DNA of 64,000 nucleotides from Actinomadura oligospora ATCC 43269 (GCF_000518265.1 NZ_KI912411.1:186001-250000); one strand, 5' to 3'; positions 33,749-43,911 are shown, counted from the first letter of the stretch. Notes: generated by a model not told the origin, from the sequence alone. Program-made: numbers and translations.

Positions 33749-34338
33749 CCGCCCCGAACGCGACGACCGGCGTGGACGGCGACACGCGGTCCGCCACGGA
33801 CGCGACGGCCGGTGCCGACGGCACGACGGGGCCCGCCGCGGACGCCGAGGCCGGGTCCGGGCGTCCGCGCACGCTGCGGGACCTGCTGGACGCGCACGAG
33901 GTCGAGCAGGCCGTGCTGCGGCTCGGCTGGCTGGTGGACGGCCGCGACTGGGACAGGCTGACCGCCCTGTTCGCCGACACCGTGACCGAGGACAACACCT
34001 CCCTGTGGGGCGGCGAGCCGGTCACCGAGGCCGGGACCGCGCTGGTGGAGCGGTGGCGGGCCGTGCTGTCGGGCACCGACGCGAGCCAGCACCTGATCAC
34101 CGGCGTCCTGTCGGAGGTCGGCGACGGCGCCGCCGTGGCCACCGCGAACGTCGTCATCGTCGTCCGACGCGCCGACCACCTGGGCGGACCGCTGTGGGCG
34201 TGCGGCGGCCGGTACCGGATGGAGCTCGCCGCTTCCGCCGGAGGGTGGCGGATCACGTCCTTCACGCTCACCGCCGCGTGGACGGCGGGAAACCCGAACG
34301 TCATCACCGGCGCCCCGCGACCGCAGGAGGAAGCATGA
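33745..34338 (+). CDS. SnoaL-like protein (SnoaL_4 type) with Thr/Ala/Asp tail
   Basis: 197 residues. The first 45 are rich in Thr, Ala, Asp and Gly and probably disordered. From residue 46 (LRDLLDAHEVEQAVLRLGWL) an NTF2-fold domain follows with DGRDWDRLTALFADTV, SQHLITG and GGRYRMEL, as in ring-hydroxylating-enzyme beta-like and scytalone-dehydratase-like proteins. GTG overlaps the LLM stop; its own stop overlaps the next ATG. Possible dehydratase or cyclase on the polyketide. Confidence 0.8.
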   Translation: MTAPNATTGVDGDTRSATDATAGADGTTGPAADAEAGSGRPRTLRDLLDAHEVEQAVLRLGWLVDGRDWDRLTALFADTVTEDNTSLWGGEPVTEAGTALVERWRAVLSGTDASQHLITGVLSEVGDGAAVATANVVIVVRRADHLGGPLWACGGRYRMELAASAGGWRITSFTLTAAWTAGNPNVITGAPRPQEEA

Positions 34339-34832
34339 CCGCACCCGACACGACCCGCGCCCCTGACGCCACCCGCGACACGATCCGTGACTCCACCCGC
34401 ACGACGACGCCCGACGAGAACCTCGCCCTCGTCCGCCGCTTCTACGAGGCCTACGGCCGCTACGACCTCGACGCGATGCGGGAGACCCTCGCGCCGGACA
34501 TCTCCTGGCACATTCCGGGGCGGCATCCGCTGGCCGGAACCCACCACGGCCTCGACGAGCTGATGGCCTTCTTCGGTGAGCTCGCCCGGTCCGCTTTCAA
34601 GGCCGAGGTGCTCTACCTGGGCGCGGACGAGAACTACGTGGTGGACCTGCACCGGGGCTGGAGCAACCGCGAGGACGGCGACGACCTCGACCAGGTCTGG
34701 GTGCTCGTCTACCAGATCCGCGACGGCCGCATCGCCGAGGTGCGCGATTTCGCCTCCGACCAGGCCGCGGCGGACGACTTCTTCAACCGGCACCACCGGC
34801 TCGCGCCGATCGACCGGCGTCTGGCCGGCTGA
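34335..34832 (+). CDS. SnoaL-like protein with Thr/Arg/Asp tail
   Basis: 165 residues; residues 1-27 are a Thr/Arg/Asp-rich tail, then a SnoaL-like domain (LALVRRFYEAYGRYDLDAM; DISWHIPGRHPLAG; IAEVRDF). The His-Pro pair in HIPGRHPL is typical of SnoaL-like hydrolase/cyclase folds. GGAGG precedes the ATG, which overlaps the previous stop by 4 bp. Candidate ring-closing aldol cyclase or structural homologue. Confidence 0.82.
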   Translation: MTAPDTTRAPDATRDTIRDSTRTTTPDENLALVRRFYEAYGRYDLDAMRETLAPDISWHIPGRHPLAGTHHGLDELMAFFGELARSAFKAEVLYLGADENYVVDLHRGWSNREDGDDLDQVWVLVYQIRDGRIAEVRDFASDQAAADDFFNRHHRLAPIDRRLAG

Positions 34833-34850
34833 CCCTGTCAGGAGGAACCG

Positions 34851-36287
34851 ATGAGCACCATGAACACCCGCCAGGTCGTCGAGCGGTACTTCACGAGCCT
34901 CGAGCGGGGCGACCTCGACGACGCGCTGGCGCTGCTGGCCGACGACATCGACTTCGAGCTTCCGGTGGACGAGTGGAACGCGGTCATCCCCTACCTCGGC
35001 CGCCACGTCGGGATCGAGGCGGTGCGGCGGGCGTTCGCCGTGCGCGGCGAGACCACCGAGGTCCTGGACTACGAGTTGCGGGACCTGCGGGCCGAGGGCG
35101 ACACCGCCTTCGCCCTCATCTACACCCGCGCCCGGCAGACGCGCACGTTGCGAGAGTTCGAGATCGAGGACTCGCACCGCCTCGTCGTCGGCCCCGAGGG
35201 CAAGATCACCCACTGGAAGGTCTACTTCGACCCCAACACCGAGGTCGCCGCGTTCAACGCCGACCTCGGCGAGCGGCTCGTCGCGGCGGTGTGGGCCGGT
35301 GACGTGGCGCAGGTCGGCGAGCTGCTGCGCGACGGCGCTCATGCGGACCGCCGCGACCCGGGCAGCGGCCTGACCCCGCTGATGATCGCGGCGGGCCGGG
35401 CGGACGCCGCGCTCGTCCGCCAGCTCCTCGACGCGGGCGCCGACGTGTACGCCGCCGACAGCCGCGCCGGGACGACCGCGCTGCACAAGGCGTGCCAAGG
35501 CGGCAGCCTCGCGGTCGTGCGGGCGCTGGTGGAGGCGGGGGCGTTCGTGGATGCGGTCGCCCCGACGACCGGTCACACGCCCCTGATGGATGCGCTCTGG
35601 TACAAGTATCCCGACATCGCCAAGTACCTGCTCGACCAGGGCGCGGGGCTGGGCTTGTCGACGCACTACGGGTTCTCCCTCAAGGAGCACTTCGAGTACG
35701 AGCTGAACGTCAACACGCACGGCAAAGACCTGCTGCTCCAGGCGGAGCGGCACATCAGGCAGCGCGAGCAGGACGACGCGCGCAAGGCCGAGTCGCAGCG
35801 GCTCATGACCGCCGTCACCGCCGGCGACGCCGAGGCCGTCCGCGCGCTGTTGCAGTCGGGGGCCCGGGTGGACGAGCGCTTCCCCGTCGTCAACGGCTTC
35901 AACGACGCGCACACGCCGCTGCTGGTCGCGTCCCGGGACGGGCACACCGAGGCGGCCAGGCTGCTGCTGGAGGCGGGCGCGGACGTCAACGCCACCGAGC
36001 CGACCTTCGGCGCGGTCCCGCTGCACAAGGCCGTCTACAACGGGCACGTCGAGCTGACCAGGTTGATCGCGAACTGGCCGGGCGTGGACCTGGACTACCA
36101 GGGCCCGACCAACGGCTACACCCCGCTGCACGACGCCCTGTGGCACGGCTACGAGGAGTGCGCCGACGTGCTGGTCAAGGCGGGCGCGCGCCTGGACCTG
36201 GTCGGCCACGACGGCAAGACGCCGCGTGACGTGGCCGTGGACACCTTCGGCGCCGACCACCCACTGGTCTCCCGGCTCACCGCCTGA
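34851..36287 (+). CDS. SnoaL-like domain fused to ankyrin repeats
   Basis: 478 residues. Residues 1-135 are a SnoaL-like domain (VVERYFTSLERGDLDDALALL; ITHWKVYFDP). From about 140 to the end there are ankyrin repeats in two blocks (residues 145-270 and 320-475), with GLTPLMIAAGRADAALVRQL, TTALHKACQGGSLAVVRAL, HTPLLVASRDGHTEAARLL and YTPLHDALWHGYEECADVL as readable units. A charged helical linker (RHIRQREQDDARKAESQ) separates the blocks. I know of no characterised polyketide enzyme with this layout. The ankyrin part could hold partner enzymes together, with the SnoaL domain as catalyst. Confidence 0.85.
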   Translation: MSTMNTRQVVERYFTSLERGDLDDALALLADDIDFELPVDEWNAVIPYLGRHVGIEAVRRAFAVRGETTEVLDYELRDLRAEGDTAFALIYTRARQTRTLREFEIEDSHRLVVGPEGKITHWKVYFDPNTEVAAFNADLGERLVAAVWAGDVAQVGELLRDGAHADRRDPGSGLTPLMIAAGRADAALVRQLLDAGADVYAADSRAGTTALHKACQGGSLAVVRALVEAGAFVDAVAPTTGHTPLMDALWYKYPDIAKYLLDQGAGLGLSTHYGFSLKEHFEYELNVNTHGKDLLLQAERHIRQREQDDARKAESQRLMTAVTAGDAEAVRALLQSGARVDERFPVVNGFNDAHTPLLVASRDGHTEAARLLLEAGADVNATEPTFGAVPLHKAVYNGHVELTRLIANWPGVDLDYQGPTNGYTPLHDALWHGYEECADVLVKAGARLDLVGHDGKTPRDVAVDTFGADHPLVSRLTA

Positions 36288-36291
36288 CCAC

Positions 36292-36315
36292 CGGGCGGGC
36301 ATCCGACCCCGCCCG
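36292..36315 (+). terminator. Weak hairpin after the SnoaL-ankyrin gene
   Basis: CGGGCGGG (36292-36299) and CCCGCCCG (36308-36315), 8-bp stem and 8-nt loop, no T-run. Possibly a pause or attenuation site inside the operon. Confidence 0.3.
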
Positions 36316-36370
36316 CCGGGTGCCCGCCGTCCCGCTGCGGGCGGCAGCCGCTCAGCGCACCGCCCGCCGC

Positions 36371-36418
36371 GCACATCGCCCGCGCACATCGCACGCACGC
36401 ACATCGCTTGCACATCGT
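36371..36418 (+). repeat. Four direct GCACATCG repeats
   Basis: GCACATCG begins at 36371, 36384, 36399 and 36410 in the 153-bp gap before the muconolactone-isomerase-like gene. The irregular spacing (13, 15, 11 bp) does not suggest a phased operator; slippage of CA/CG-rich sequence is an alternative. Confidence 0.6.
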
Positions 36419-36440
36419 CACGTTCGGAGGTCGCTTCGCC

Positions 36441-36749
36441 ATGCTCTTCTACGTCCAGATGAAGTGGAACCACGAGGGCCGCATCACGCTCGACGAGCTC
36501 TGGGAGATCGAGCAGGAGGAGGCCGAGCACGCCCAGGAGACCGTGGACTCCGGCTTCTGCGTCGGGATCTGGAAGGTCGCCGCCCAGAAGCGAGTGATCG
36601 CGATCATCGACTCGCCCGACGCCGAGGAGCTGGACCGCACCGCGCTCGGCCGGCTGCCGATGCGCGAGTACCTGGAGTTCGAGGAGGTCTGGCCGCTGCG
36701 CGACTACCTGGGCTTCGCCGACGACGTCAAGTCCCGCTACAAGGTCTGA
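36441..36749 (+). CDS. Muconolactone delta-isomerase-like protein
   Basis: 102 residues, the size of muconolactone isomerases, with MLFYVQMKWNHEG at the start and GLG-like LPMREYLEFEEVWPL in the C-terminal half. The family is a dimeric alpha/beta barrel that moves a double bond in catechol breakdown. No other beta-ketoadipate gene is nearby, so here it more likely acts as a small cyclase or isomerase of the polyketide route (inference). ATG 36441 is preferred over an upstream start at 36408 because GGAGG lies in between. Confidence 0.82.
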   Translation: MLFYVQMKWNHEGRITLDELWEIEQEEAEHAQETVDSGFCVGIWKVAAQKRVIAIIDSPDAEELDRTALGRLPMREYLEFEEVWPLRDYLGFADDVKSRYKV

Positions 36750-36760
36750 GAGGTTCGGTC

Positions 36761-37453
36761 ATGATCCACCAACTGATTTTCGCCGCGCCCAAGCCGGGCA
36801 TGTCCGAGGCCGAGTTCCAGCGCTACTGGCTGGAGGAGCACGCGGTCCGGTACGCCAGCAAGATCCCGCAGATCCGCCGGTACGCCGTGGACACCCGGAT
36901 CGCCGAGCCCGGCGAGGCCGAGCCGCTGTGGGGCGGCGTCGCCGAGATCTGGCTCGCCGACGAGGAGGAGCAGCTCGCCTCGCTCCAGACCCCCGAGTTC
37001 CTGGAGGGCGCGCGTCCGGACGAGCCCAGGTGGGCCGCGTTCTGGCGGACGGTCGTCCTGGACACCGACACCGACACCGTGCTGCAGGGCGACGCGGCGG
37101 GCGCCGACCGGCCGTCCGTCAAGGCGCTCGTGCTGGTCAAGCGCAGGGAGGGGATGTCGACCGAGGCGTTCCGGCGGCACAGCCGCGAGACCCACGCGCC
37201 GGTCGTCCGCCGGGTCCCCGGCCTGCTCGGCGCCGAGCAGTCCTTCACTCGCGACTCGTGGTACGCGATCAGCGAGCCCCCGTTCGACGCCGCCTACCAC
37301 CTGTGGTTCGAGGACGCCGCCGCACTGCGGGCGGCCCTGCGCTCCCCCGAGTACGCGGCCGTCGAGGCCGACCGCAAGAACTTCGTGAACGAGCGCTACG
37401 TGCACTCGCTCGCCCTGACGCGGCACTGGGTCATCGGACCCGAGGCGCGCTGA
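36761..37453 (+). CDS. Tandem EthD-domain protein
   Basis: 230 residues made of two EthD-like ferredoxin-fold domains: residues 1-105 (MIHQLIFAAPKPGMSEAEFQ, YWLEEHAVRYASKIPQIRRY) and 120-225 (KALVLVKRREGMSTEAFRRH, SRETHAPVVRRVPGL). The repeated pattern (E-x-F-x-x-H/Y-W followed by H-A-x-x-V/Y) shows an internal duplication that would build a barrel from one chain. EthD-like proteins include tetracenomycin-type and decarboxylase-type enzymes. It starts 11 nt after the isomerase-like gene. Confidence 0.83.
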   Translation: MIHQLIFAAPKPGMSEAEFQRYWLEEHAVRYASKIPQIRRYAVDTRIAEPGEAEPLWGGVAEIWLADEEEQLASLQTPEFLEGARPDEPRWAAFWRTVVLDTDTDTVLQGDAAGADRPSVKALVLVKRREGMSTEAFRRHSRETHAPVVRRVPGLLGAEQSFTRDSWYAISEPPFDAAYHLWFEDAAALRAALRSPEYAAVEADRKNFVNERYVHSLALTRHWVIGPEAR

Positions 37454-37481
37454 CCCCCGGCGACTCCCAGGAAGGGCACCC

Positions 37482-38279
37482 ATGTCCGCTCAACCCGAAC
37501 TGCGCCCGGCCCCGTCCGCGCCGAGCGTTCCCTTCGAAGGCCGTGTCGCGGTCGTGACCGGCGCGTCCAGCGGCATCGGCGCGGCCACCGCACGGCGGCT
37601 CGCCGAGTCCGGCGCGGCGGTGGTCCTGCTGGCCCGCCGCTCGGGCTCGATCGAGGACACCGCGCGGGAGCTGCGCGCCGGCGGCACGACGGCCCTCGCC
37701 GTCCAGGCCGACGTGACGTCGGTCGAGTCCCTGGAGCAGGCGGCCCGCGACATCGTCGAGCAGGTCGGCACGCCCGACCTGCTGGTCAACAACGCCGGGA
37801 CGATGTACCCGGGGCCGTTGGAGGAGCGACGGCTCGCCGAATGGCGGTCGATGCTCGACACCAACGTCCTGGGCCTGCTCCAGACCACCGGTGTGTTCAT
37901 CGGGCACCTGCTGGAGGCGGCGTCGGCGGGCCGCCAGGTCGACCTGGTGAACATCTCCTCGATCGCCGGGACCCGGATGTTCCCGCCGGAGTACGCGGTC
38001 TACAGCGCTTCCAAGGCGGCGGTCAACGCCGTCTCCGAGTCGCTGCGCAACGAGCTCGGCCCGCAGGGGATCCGGGTGAGCGACCTCCAGCCGGGGCTGG
38101 TGGCCACCGAGATCGGCGACCACACGCCCCGCGCGGACTCCAAGGAGGCGATCGCCCAGCTGTTCGTCGACCACAAGCCCCTCACCCCGGACGAGGTCGC
38201 CGAGGTCATCGCGTTCGTGGTCAGCAGGCCCGCGCACATCAACCTGCCGCACCTGGTGGTGACTCCCGTCAGCCAGTGA
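37482..38279 (+). CDS. SDR oxidoreductase
   Basis: 265 residues. TGASSGIG near residue 28, NNAG near 105, and catalytic YSASK near 170; the Ser-Ser after TGA suggests NADP(H). It closes the LLM-SnoaL-EthD operon and is followed by a strong terminator. AGGAAGGG precedes the ATG. The extended Pro/Ala-rich N-terminus (20 residues) has no known role. Confidence 0.88.
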   Translation: MSAQPELRPAPSAPSVPFEGRVAVVTGASSGIGAATARRLAESGAAVVLLARRSGSIEDTARELRAGGTTALAVQADVTSVESLEQAARDIVEQVGTPDLLVNNAGTMYPGPLEERRLAEWRSMLDTNVLGLLQTTGVFIGHLLEAASAGRQVDLVNISSIAGTRMFPPEYAVYSASKAAVNAVSESLRNELGPQGIRVSDLQPGLVATEIGDHTPRADSKEAIAQLFVDHKPLTPDEVAEVIAFVVSRPAHINLPHLVVTPVSQ

Positions 38280-38291
38280 GACGTTCCCGAG

Positions 38292-38342
38292 GAGAAGGCA
38301 GGGGCCGGTGGCCGCCGGGCGGCCACCGGCCCCTGCCTTCTC
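38292..38342. terminator. Bidirectional terminator hairpin
   Basis: 22-bp perfect stem (38292-38313 with 38321-38342) and 7-nt loop between the convergent SDR and trehalose synthase-like genes. It marks the right end of the polyketide-type gene block. Confidence 0.85.
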
Positions 38343-38352
38343 TCGCACCGGG

Positions 38353-39774
38353 TCAGGACGCGGTCTCGCGGGCCCCGGGGGCACGGCCCACGGTGAGCGC
38401 GCGCAGGAAGGACGCGGCCCAGTGGGTGGAGTCGTGGCGGGTCACGGCGGCGCGCATGCGGCGCATGCGGTCGCGCAGCTCGTGCTGCGGGGCGGCCATG
38501 GCCTCGGCCAGCGTGCGCCGCAGCCGGGCGGTGTCGTGCGGGTTGACCACGAACGCGCCGTCCAGGTCGTCGGCGACCCCGGCGAACTCGCTGAGCACGA
38601 CGGCCCCACCGAGGTCCGCGCGGGCGGCGACGTACTCCTTGGCCAGCAGGCCCGCCACGTCGTGCATGGGGGTGACGGTCATGACGTCCGCGGCGAGGTA
38701 GAGGGCGGCGAGCTGGTCGCGGTCCACGGCGCGGTGCAGGTAGTGGACCGACGGGCTGGTGAGCCGGGCGCTCTCGCCGTTGACCCGCCCGACGAGGCGC
38801 TCGATCTCGGCGCGGGCCCGGCGATGGCGCTCGGCGCGGTCACGGCGCGGCTCGGTGATCTGGACGAGGACGGCGTCGTCCTGGTCCTCTCCCAGGCCGC
38901 CGAACGCGACCAGCCGCCGTCCGACACCCCAGATCTCGTCCAGGCCGTCAACGCCGAGCAGCAGGCGGCGTGGCTGGCGCAGCCGGGCACGCAGTCGCGC
39001 GGCCTGGCGGCGGACCTCGGGACGGGCGGCCAGCGCGGCCAGCCCCGCGGCGTCCACCGCCCCGGCGAACGCGCCGACCGACACCACCCGCCCGTTGTAG
39101 GGGATCTGGTCGGCGTAGACGCGCACGCCCAGCAGCCTGCGGCAGAGCCGGTTGAACTCGGTGACGGCTCGGGGCCGCTGGAACCCGACCAGGTCCGCGC
39201 CGAGCAGGCCGCGCAGGATCTGCTCGCGCCACGGCAGCCGCACGAACAGCTCGGCCGGCGGGAACGGCGCGTGCAGGAAGAATCCGATCCTCAGGTCGGG
39301 GCGTAGCCGCCGCAGAATCGCGGGGACGAGCTGGAGCTCGTAGTCCTGCACCCACACGACCGCCCCCTCGGCGGCGGCAGCGGCGGCGGCGCGGGCGTAG
39401 CGCTCGTTGAGCCGGACGTGGGCCGTCCACGACCGCTCCCCGAACGTCGGCTGCGTCGCCAGGTCGTAGTACAGCGGCCGCAGGACTCCGTCGGCGAAGT
39501 CCAACGCGAGCGCCGTCTCGTCGGTGTCGGGCAGCGCCACCGCCCGCGTCCGGACCTCGTCGCCGGTCGGCGACCCGCTGACTCGTCCCGCAACCCCGCC
39601 GCCGTCCCAGCCGACCCAGACGCCGCCGTGCTCGCGCATCGTCCGGGCCAGTGCGCCGCCCAGGCTCGCCGGGCCGTCGTGCCAGGCGGGCGCCCCGGAC
39701 GCGTCCGCCGTGTCCCCCACCGGCAGCCGGTGGGTCACCATGACCAGTCCACCGCGTCCCATCCGCGATTGCAT
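38353..39774 (-). CDS. Trehalose-6-phosphate synthase-like protein (GT20), degenerate donor site
   Basis: 473 residues with the GT20 layout: THRLPV near residue 14, WVGWDGG near 52, VWVQDYELQLVP near 140, GFFLHAPFPPAELF, and AKEYVAAR in the C-terminal half. Several donor-binding motifs are altered: the segment that normally reads VDRLDY-x-KG is VDGLDEIWG, losing the Arg and Lys that hold the UDP phosphates, and the DGMNL loop reads HDVAGL. The enzyme may be inactive, use another donor, or be regulatory. GAGGAG precedes the ATG at 39774. Convergent with the SDR; divergent from glgE, whose pathway makes or uses trehalose by another route. Confidence 0.82.
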   Translation of the reverse strand: MQSRMGRGGLVMVTHRLPVGDTADASGAPAWHDGPASLGGALARTMREHGGVWVGWDGGGVAGRVSGSPTGDEVRTRAVALPDTDETALALDFADGVLRPLYYDLATQPTFGERSWTAHVRLNERYARAAAAAAAEGAVVWVQDYELQLVPAILRRLRPDLRIGFFLHAPFPPAELFVRLPWREQILRGLLGADLVGFQRPRAVTEFNRLCRRLLGVRVYADQIPYNGRVVSVGAFAGAVDAAGLAALAARPEVRRQAARLRARLRQPRRLLLGVDGLDEIWGVGRRLVAFGGLGEDQDDAVLVQITEPRRDRAERHRRARAEIERLVGRVNGESARLTSPSVHYLHRAVDRDQLAALYLAADVMTVTPMHDVAGLLAKEYVAARADLGGAVVLSEFAGVADDLDGAFVVNPHDTARLRRTLAEAMAAPQHELRDRMRRMRAAVTRHDSTHWAASFLRALTVGRAPGARETAS

Positions 39775-39862
39775 CGACCGCTCCTCACCATTCCGCCGGG
39801 CCGGAATACACTCCGCAGGAAGAATCGCACAGGCATCCTTACTGGAGAAATACCTGCAGTGG

Positions 39863-39877
39863 GGTACGGCCAGTACC
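39863..39877 (-). promoter_or_regulatory. GGTAC-N5-GTACC inverted repeat upstream of the GT20 gene
   Basis: GGTACGGCCAGTACC is a perfect 5-bp inverted repeat 89 bp before the ATG. It closely matches the element before the XRE regulator gene at 30876-30890. Confidence 0.45.
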
Positions 39878-39948
39878 AGCCTGGCCGAAGCTAGGCACTG
39901 CGGAATCTCCTACGGCCGGCGAACGTGATACAGAATGGCTTGCGTAAC

Positions 39949-40050
39949 CCGGCGGAACCTCGCCGGAACGAGGGTCCCCCCACCCTCGGGAGTGCCGCCC
40001 GGCACAGCCGGCGGGCGGGACGCGTCGCCCCCGTGCGCGTCCCGCCCGCC
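39949..40050. other. Run of four perfect hairpins upstream of glgE
   Basis: In the 433-bp gene-free stretch 39775-40207: stems 39949-39954/39961-39966, 39970-39975/39982-39987, 39992-39997/40000-40005, and a 15-bp stem 40010-40024/40036-40050, in direct succession. They could be a structured leader of glgE mRNA, an attenuator, or a small RNA; no T-run follows the last one and no known riboswitch core is recognised. The rest of the stretch holds only the inverted repeat at 39863 and AAGGAG before the glgE start. Confidence 0.45.
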
Positions 40051-40207
40051 ACCCCAGAGATCGTCCACATCCACCTGCGCCGGACCGGTGGAAATTGCCG
40101 CCACTGGCCCAAGTTAACTCAATCGAAATCCCGGGCTCGCGCCGCGACCAACGCCCCCGTCATTATCCGGAAAGGAAGGCGCTAACACTCGGGAAGGAGT
40201 AGACGCG

Positions 40208-42168
40208 GTGAACGGACGACTCTGTATCGACCGGATTTTCCCGGTCGTGGACGGCGGGCGCCATCCGGCGAAGGCGGTCACCGGCGAGCCACTGCCGGTG
40301 GCGGCGACGGTGTGGCGGGAGGGGCACGGCGCGGTCGGCGCCGCGGTGGTGTGGACGGGCCCCGCCCCGGCCTCGCGCACGACCGTCCCGATGACCCGCG
40401 ACCCGGAGGACGAGGACCGGTGGCACGCCGAGGTCACCGCCGACCGGCCGGGAGCGTGGACCTTCCGGATCGAGGCGTGGAGCGACCCGTGGGCGGACTG
40501 GCGCGCGGCGGTGACCGCGAAGGTCGCCGACGGCCAGGGCGCGGACGAGCTGCGCAACGACCTGGAGACCGGCGCGCGGCTGCTGGACCGCGCGGCGCGG
40601 CGGCCGAACCCGGAGCGGCGCCGCGTCCTGGTCGCGGCCGCCGCCACGCTCCGGGCCGAGGGCCTGCTGCTGACCGAACGGCTCGCGCCCGCGCTCGGCG
40701 ACGACGTCCGGCGGATCCTGGCGGACGCGCCGCTCCGCGACCTGCTCACGCGGAGCCGCCGCCATCGCGTCTGGGCGGACCGGAGCCGCGCACTGTTCGG
40801 GTCCTGGTACGAGATGTTCCCCCGCTCGACGGGCGGCGTGGACGCCTCGGGACGCCCCGTGCACGGCACGTTCGCGACGGCGGCCGAGGACCTGCCGCGC
40901 ATCGCCGCGATGGGCTTCGACGTGGTGTACCTGCCGCCCGTCCACCCCATCGGCGAGACCCACCGCAAGGGGCGCAACAACGCGCTGGTCGCCGAGCCCG
41001 GCGACGTCGGCTCCCCGTGGGCGGTGGGCTCGGCGCTCGGCGGCCACGACGCGCTCCACCCCGACCTCGGCACGTTCCACGACTTCGCCCGCTTCGTCGG
41101 CCGCGCCCGCGAACTCGGCATGGAAGTGGCACTCGACCTGGCCTTCCAGTGCGCCCCCGACCACCCGTGGGTCCGCGAGCACCCCGAGTGGTTCGTCACC
41201 CGGCCGGACGGCACCATCGCCTACGCCGAGAACCCGCCCAAGCGCTACCAGGACATCCATCCGCTGAGCTTCGACCGTGACCCCGAGGGCCTGAGCGAGG
41301 AGCTCCTGCGGATCGTCCTGTTCTGGATCGGGCACGGCGTGCGCGTGTTCCGGGTGGACAACCCCCACACCAAGCCGCCCGTGTTCTGGCAGTGGCTGAT
41401 CGAGCAGGTGCGGCGCCACCATCCGGACGTGCTGTTCCTCGCTGAGGCGTTCACCCGCCCGGTGGTGCTCGAGGGCCTGGCCAAGCTCGGCTTCAGCCAG
41501 TCCTACACCTACTTCACCTGGCGCACGGAGAAGGGCGAGCTGGAGGACTACCTCACCGAACTCGCCGGGTCGACGCACTTCCTGCGCCCCAACTTCTTCG
41601 TCAACACCCCTGACATCCTGCACCGCAGTCTTCAGATCGGCGGTCCCAACATGTTCGCCATCCGCGCGGCGCTCGCCGCGACCATGTCCCCGACGTGGGG
41701 CGTCTACTCCGGCTTCGAGCTGTACGAGGACAAGCCGCTGGAGGACGACGGCGAGGAGTACCTCGACTCGGAGAAGTACCAGCTGCGGCCGCGCGACCAC
41801 GCCCGCGCACGGGCGGCGGGACGCTCCCTGGAACCGCTGCTGACCCGCCTCAACGAGATCCGCCGGGACCACCCGGCGCTGCAGCAGCTTCGCTCGGTGC
41901 GCGTCCACAAGGTGGACAACGACGCGCTGACCGCCTTCTCCAAGACCGACCCGGTGACCGGCGACGCCGTGCTGTGCGTGGTCACCCTCGACCCGTTCGC
42001 CGCCGAGGAGGGAACGGTCTGGCTCGACCCGGCCGACCTCGGACTCGCCCCGGCGGGCGGCGTCGTCCGCGAGGAGCTGACCGGCGAGCGGGTCGAACTG
42101 GGCGTGGCGAATCCGGTGAAGTTCGAGCCGTGGAACGGCGTCGTCCGGATCTTCGCGGTGGAGCGGTC

Positions 42169-42172
<4 letters not shown>
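40208..42172 (+). CDS. glgE: Alpha-1,4-glucan:maltose-1-phosphate maltosyltransferase GlgE
   Basis: 654 residues, GTG start with AAGGAG upstream. GH13_3 layout: N-terminal beta domain (residues 1-105), a helical insert (110-200), and the catalytic barrel (YEMFPRS, FDVVYLPPVHPIGETHRKG) with nucleophile Asp384 in RVDNPHTKP and general acid Glu413 in LAEAFTRP. It extends alpha-1,4-glucans with maltosyl units from maltose-1-phosphate in the cytoplasm. The stop overlaps treS by 4 bp, giving the glgE-treS-maltokinase order of the complete GlgE route. Confidence 0.97.

Positions 42173-43907
<1,735 letters not shown>

Positions 43908-43911
<4 letters not shown>

Noticed and set aside
33309..36530. 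Minus-strand open frame of 1,073 codons
   Set aside because: It lies opposite the LLM-SnoaL-ankyrin genes, is Arg/Val/Gln-rich with no recognisable domain, and is a G+C-driven shadow.
36441..36749. Beta-ketoadipate pathway gene
   Set aside because: No catechol dioxygenase, muconate cycloisomerase or enol-lactonase gene nearby; context is polyketide-type.
39891..40112. Small ORFs in the glgE upstream region
   Set aside because: Low-complexity Arg/Pro/Gly translations without ribosome sites; they result from the hairpin-forming G+C-rich DNA.
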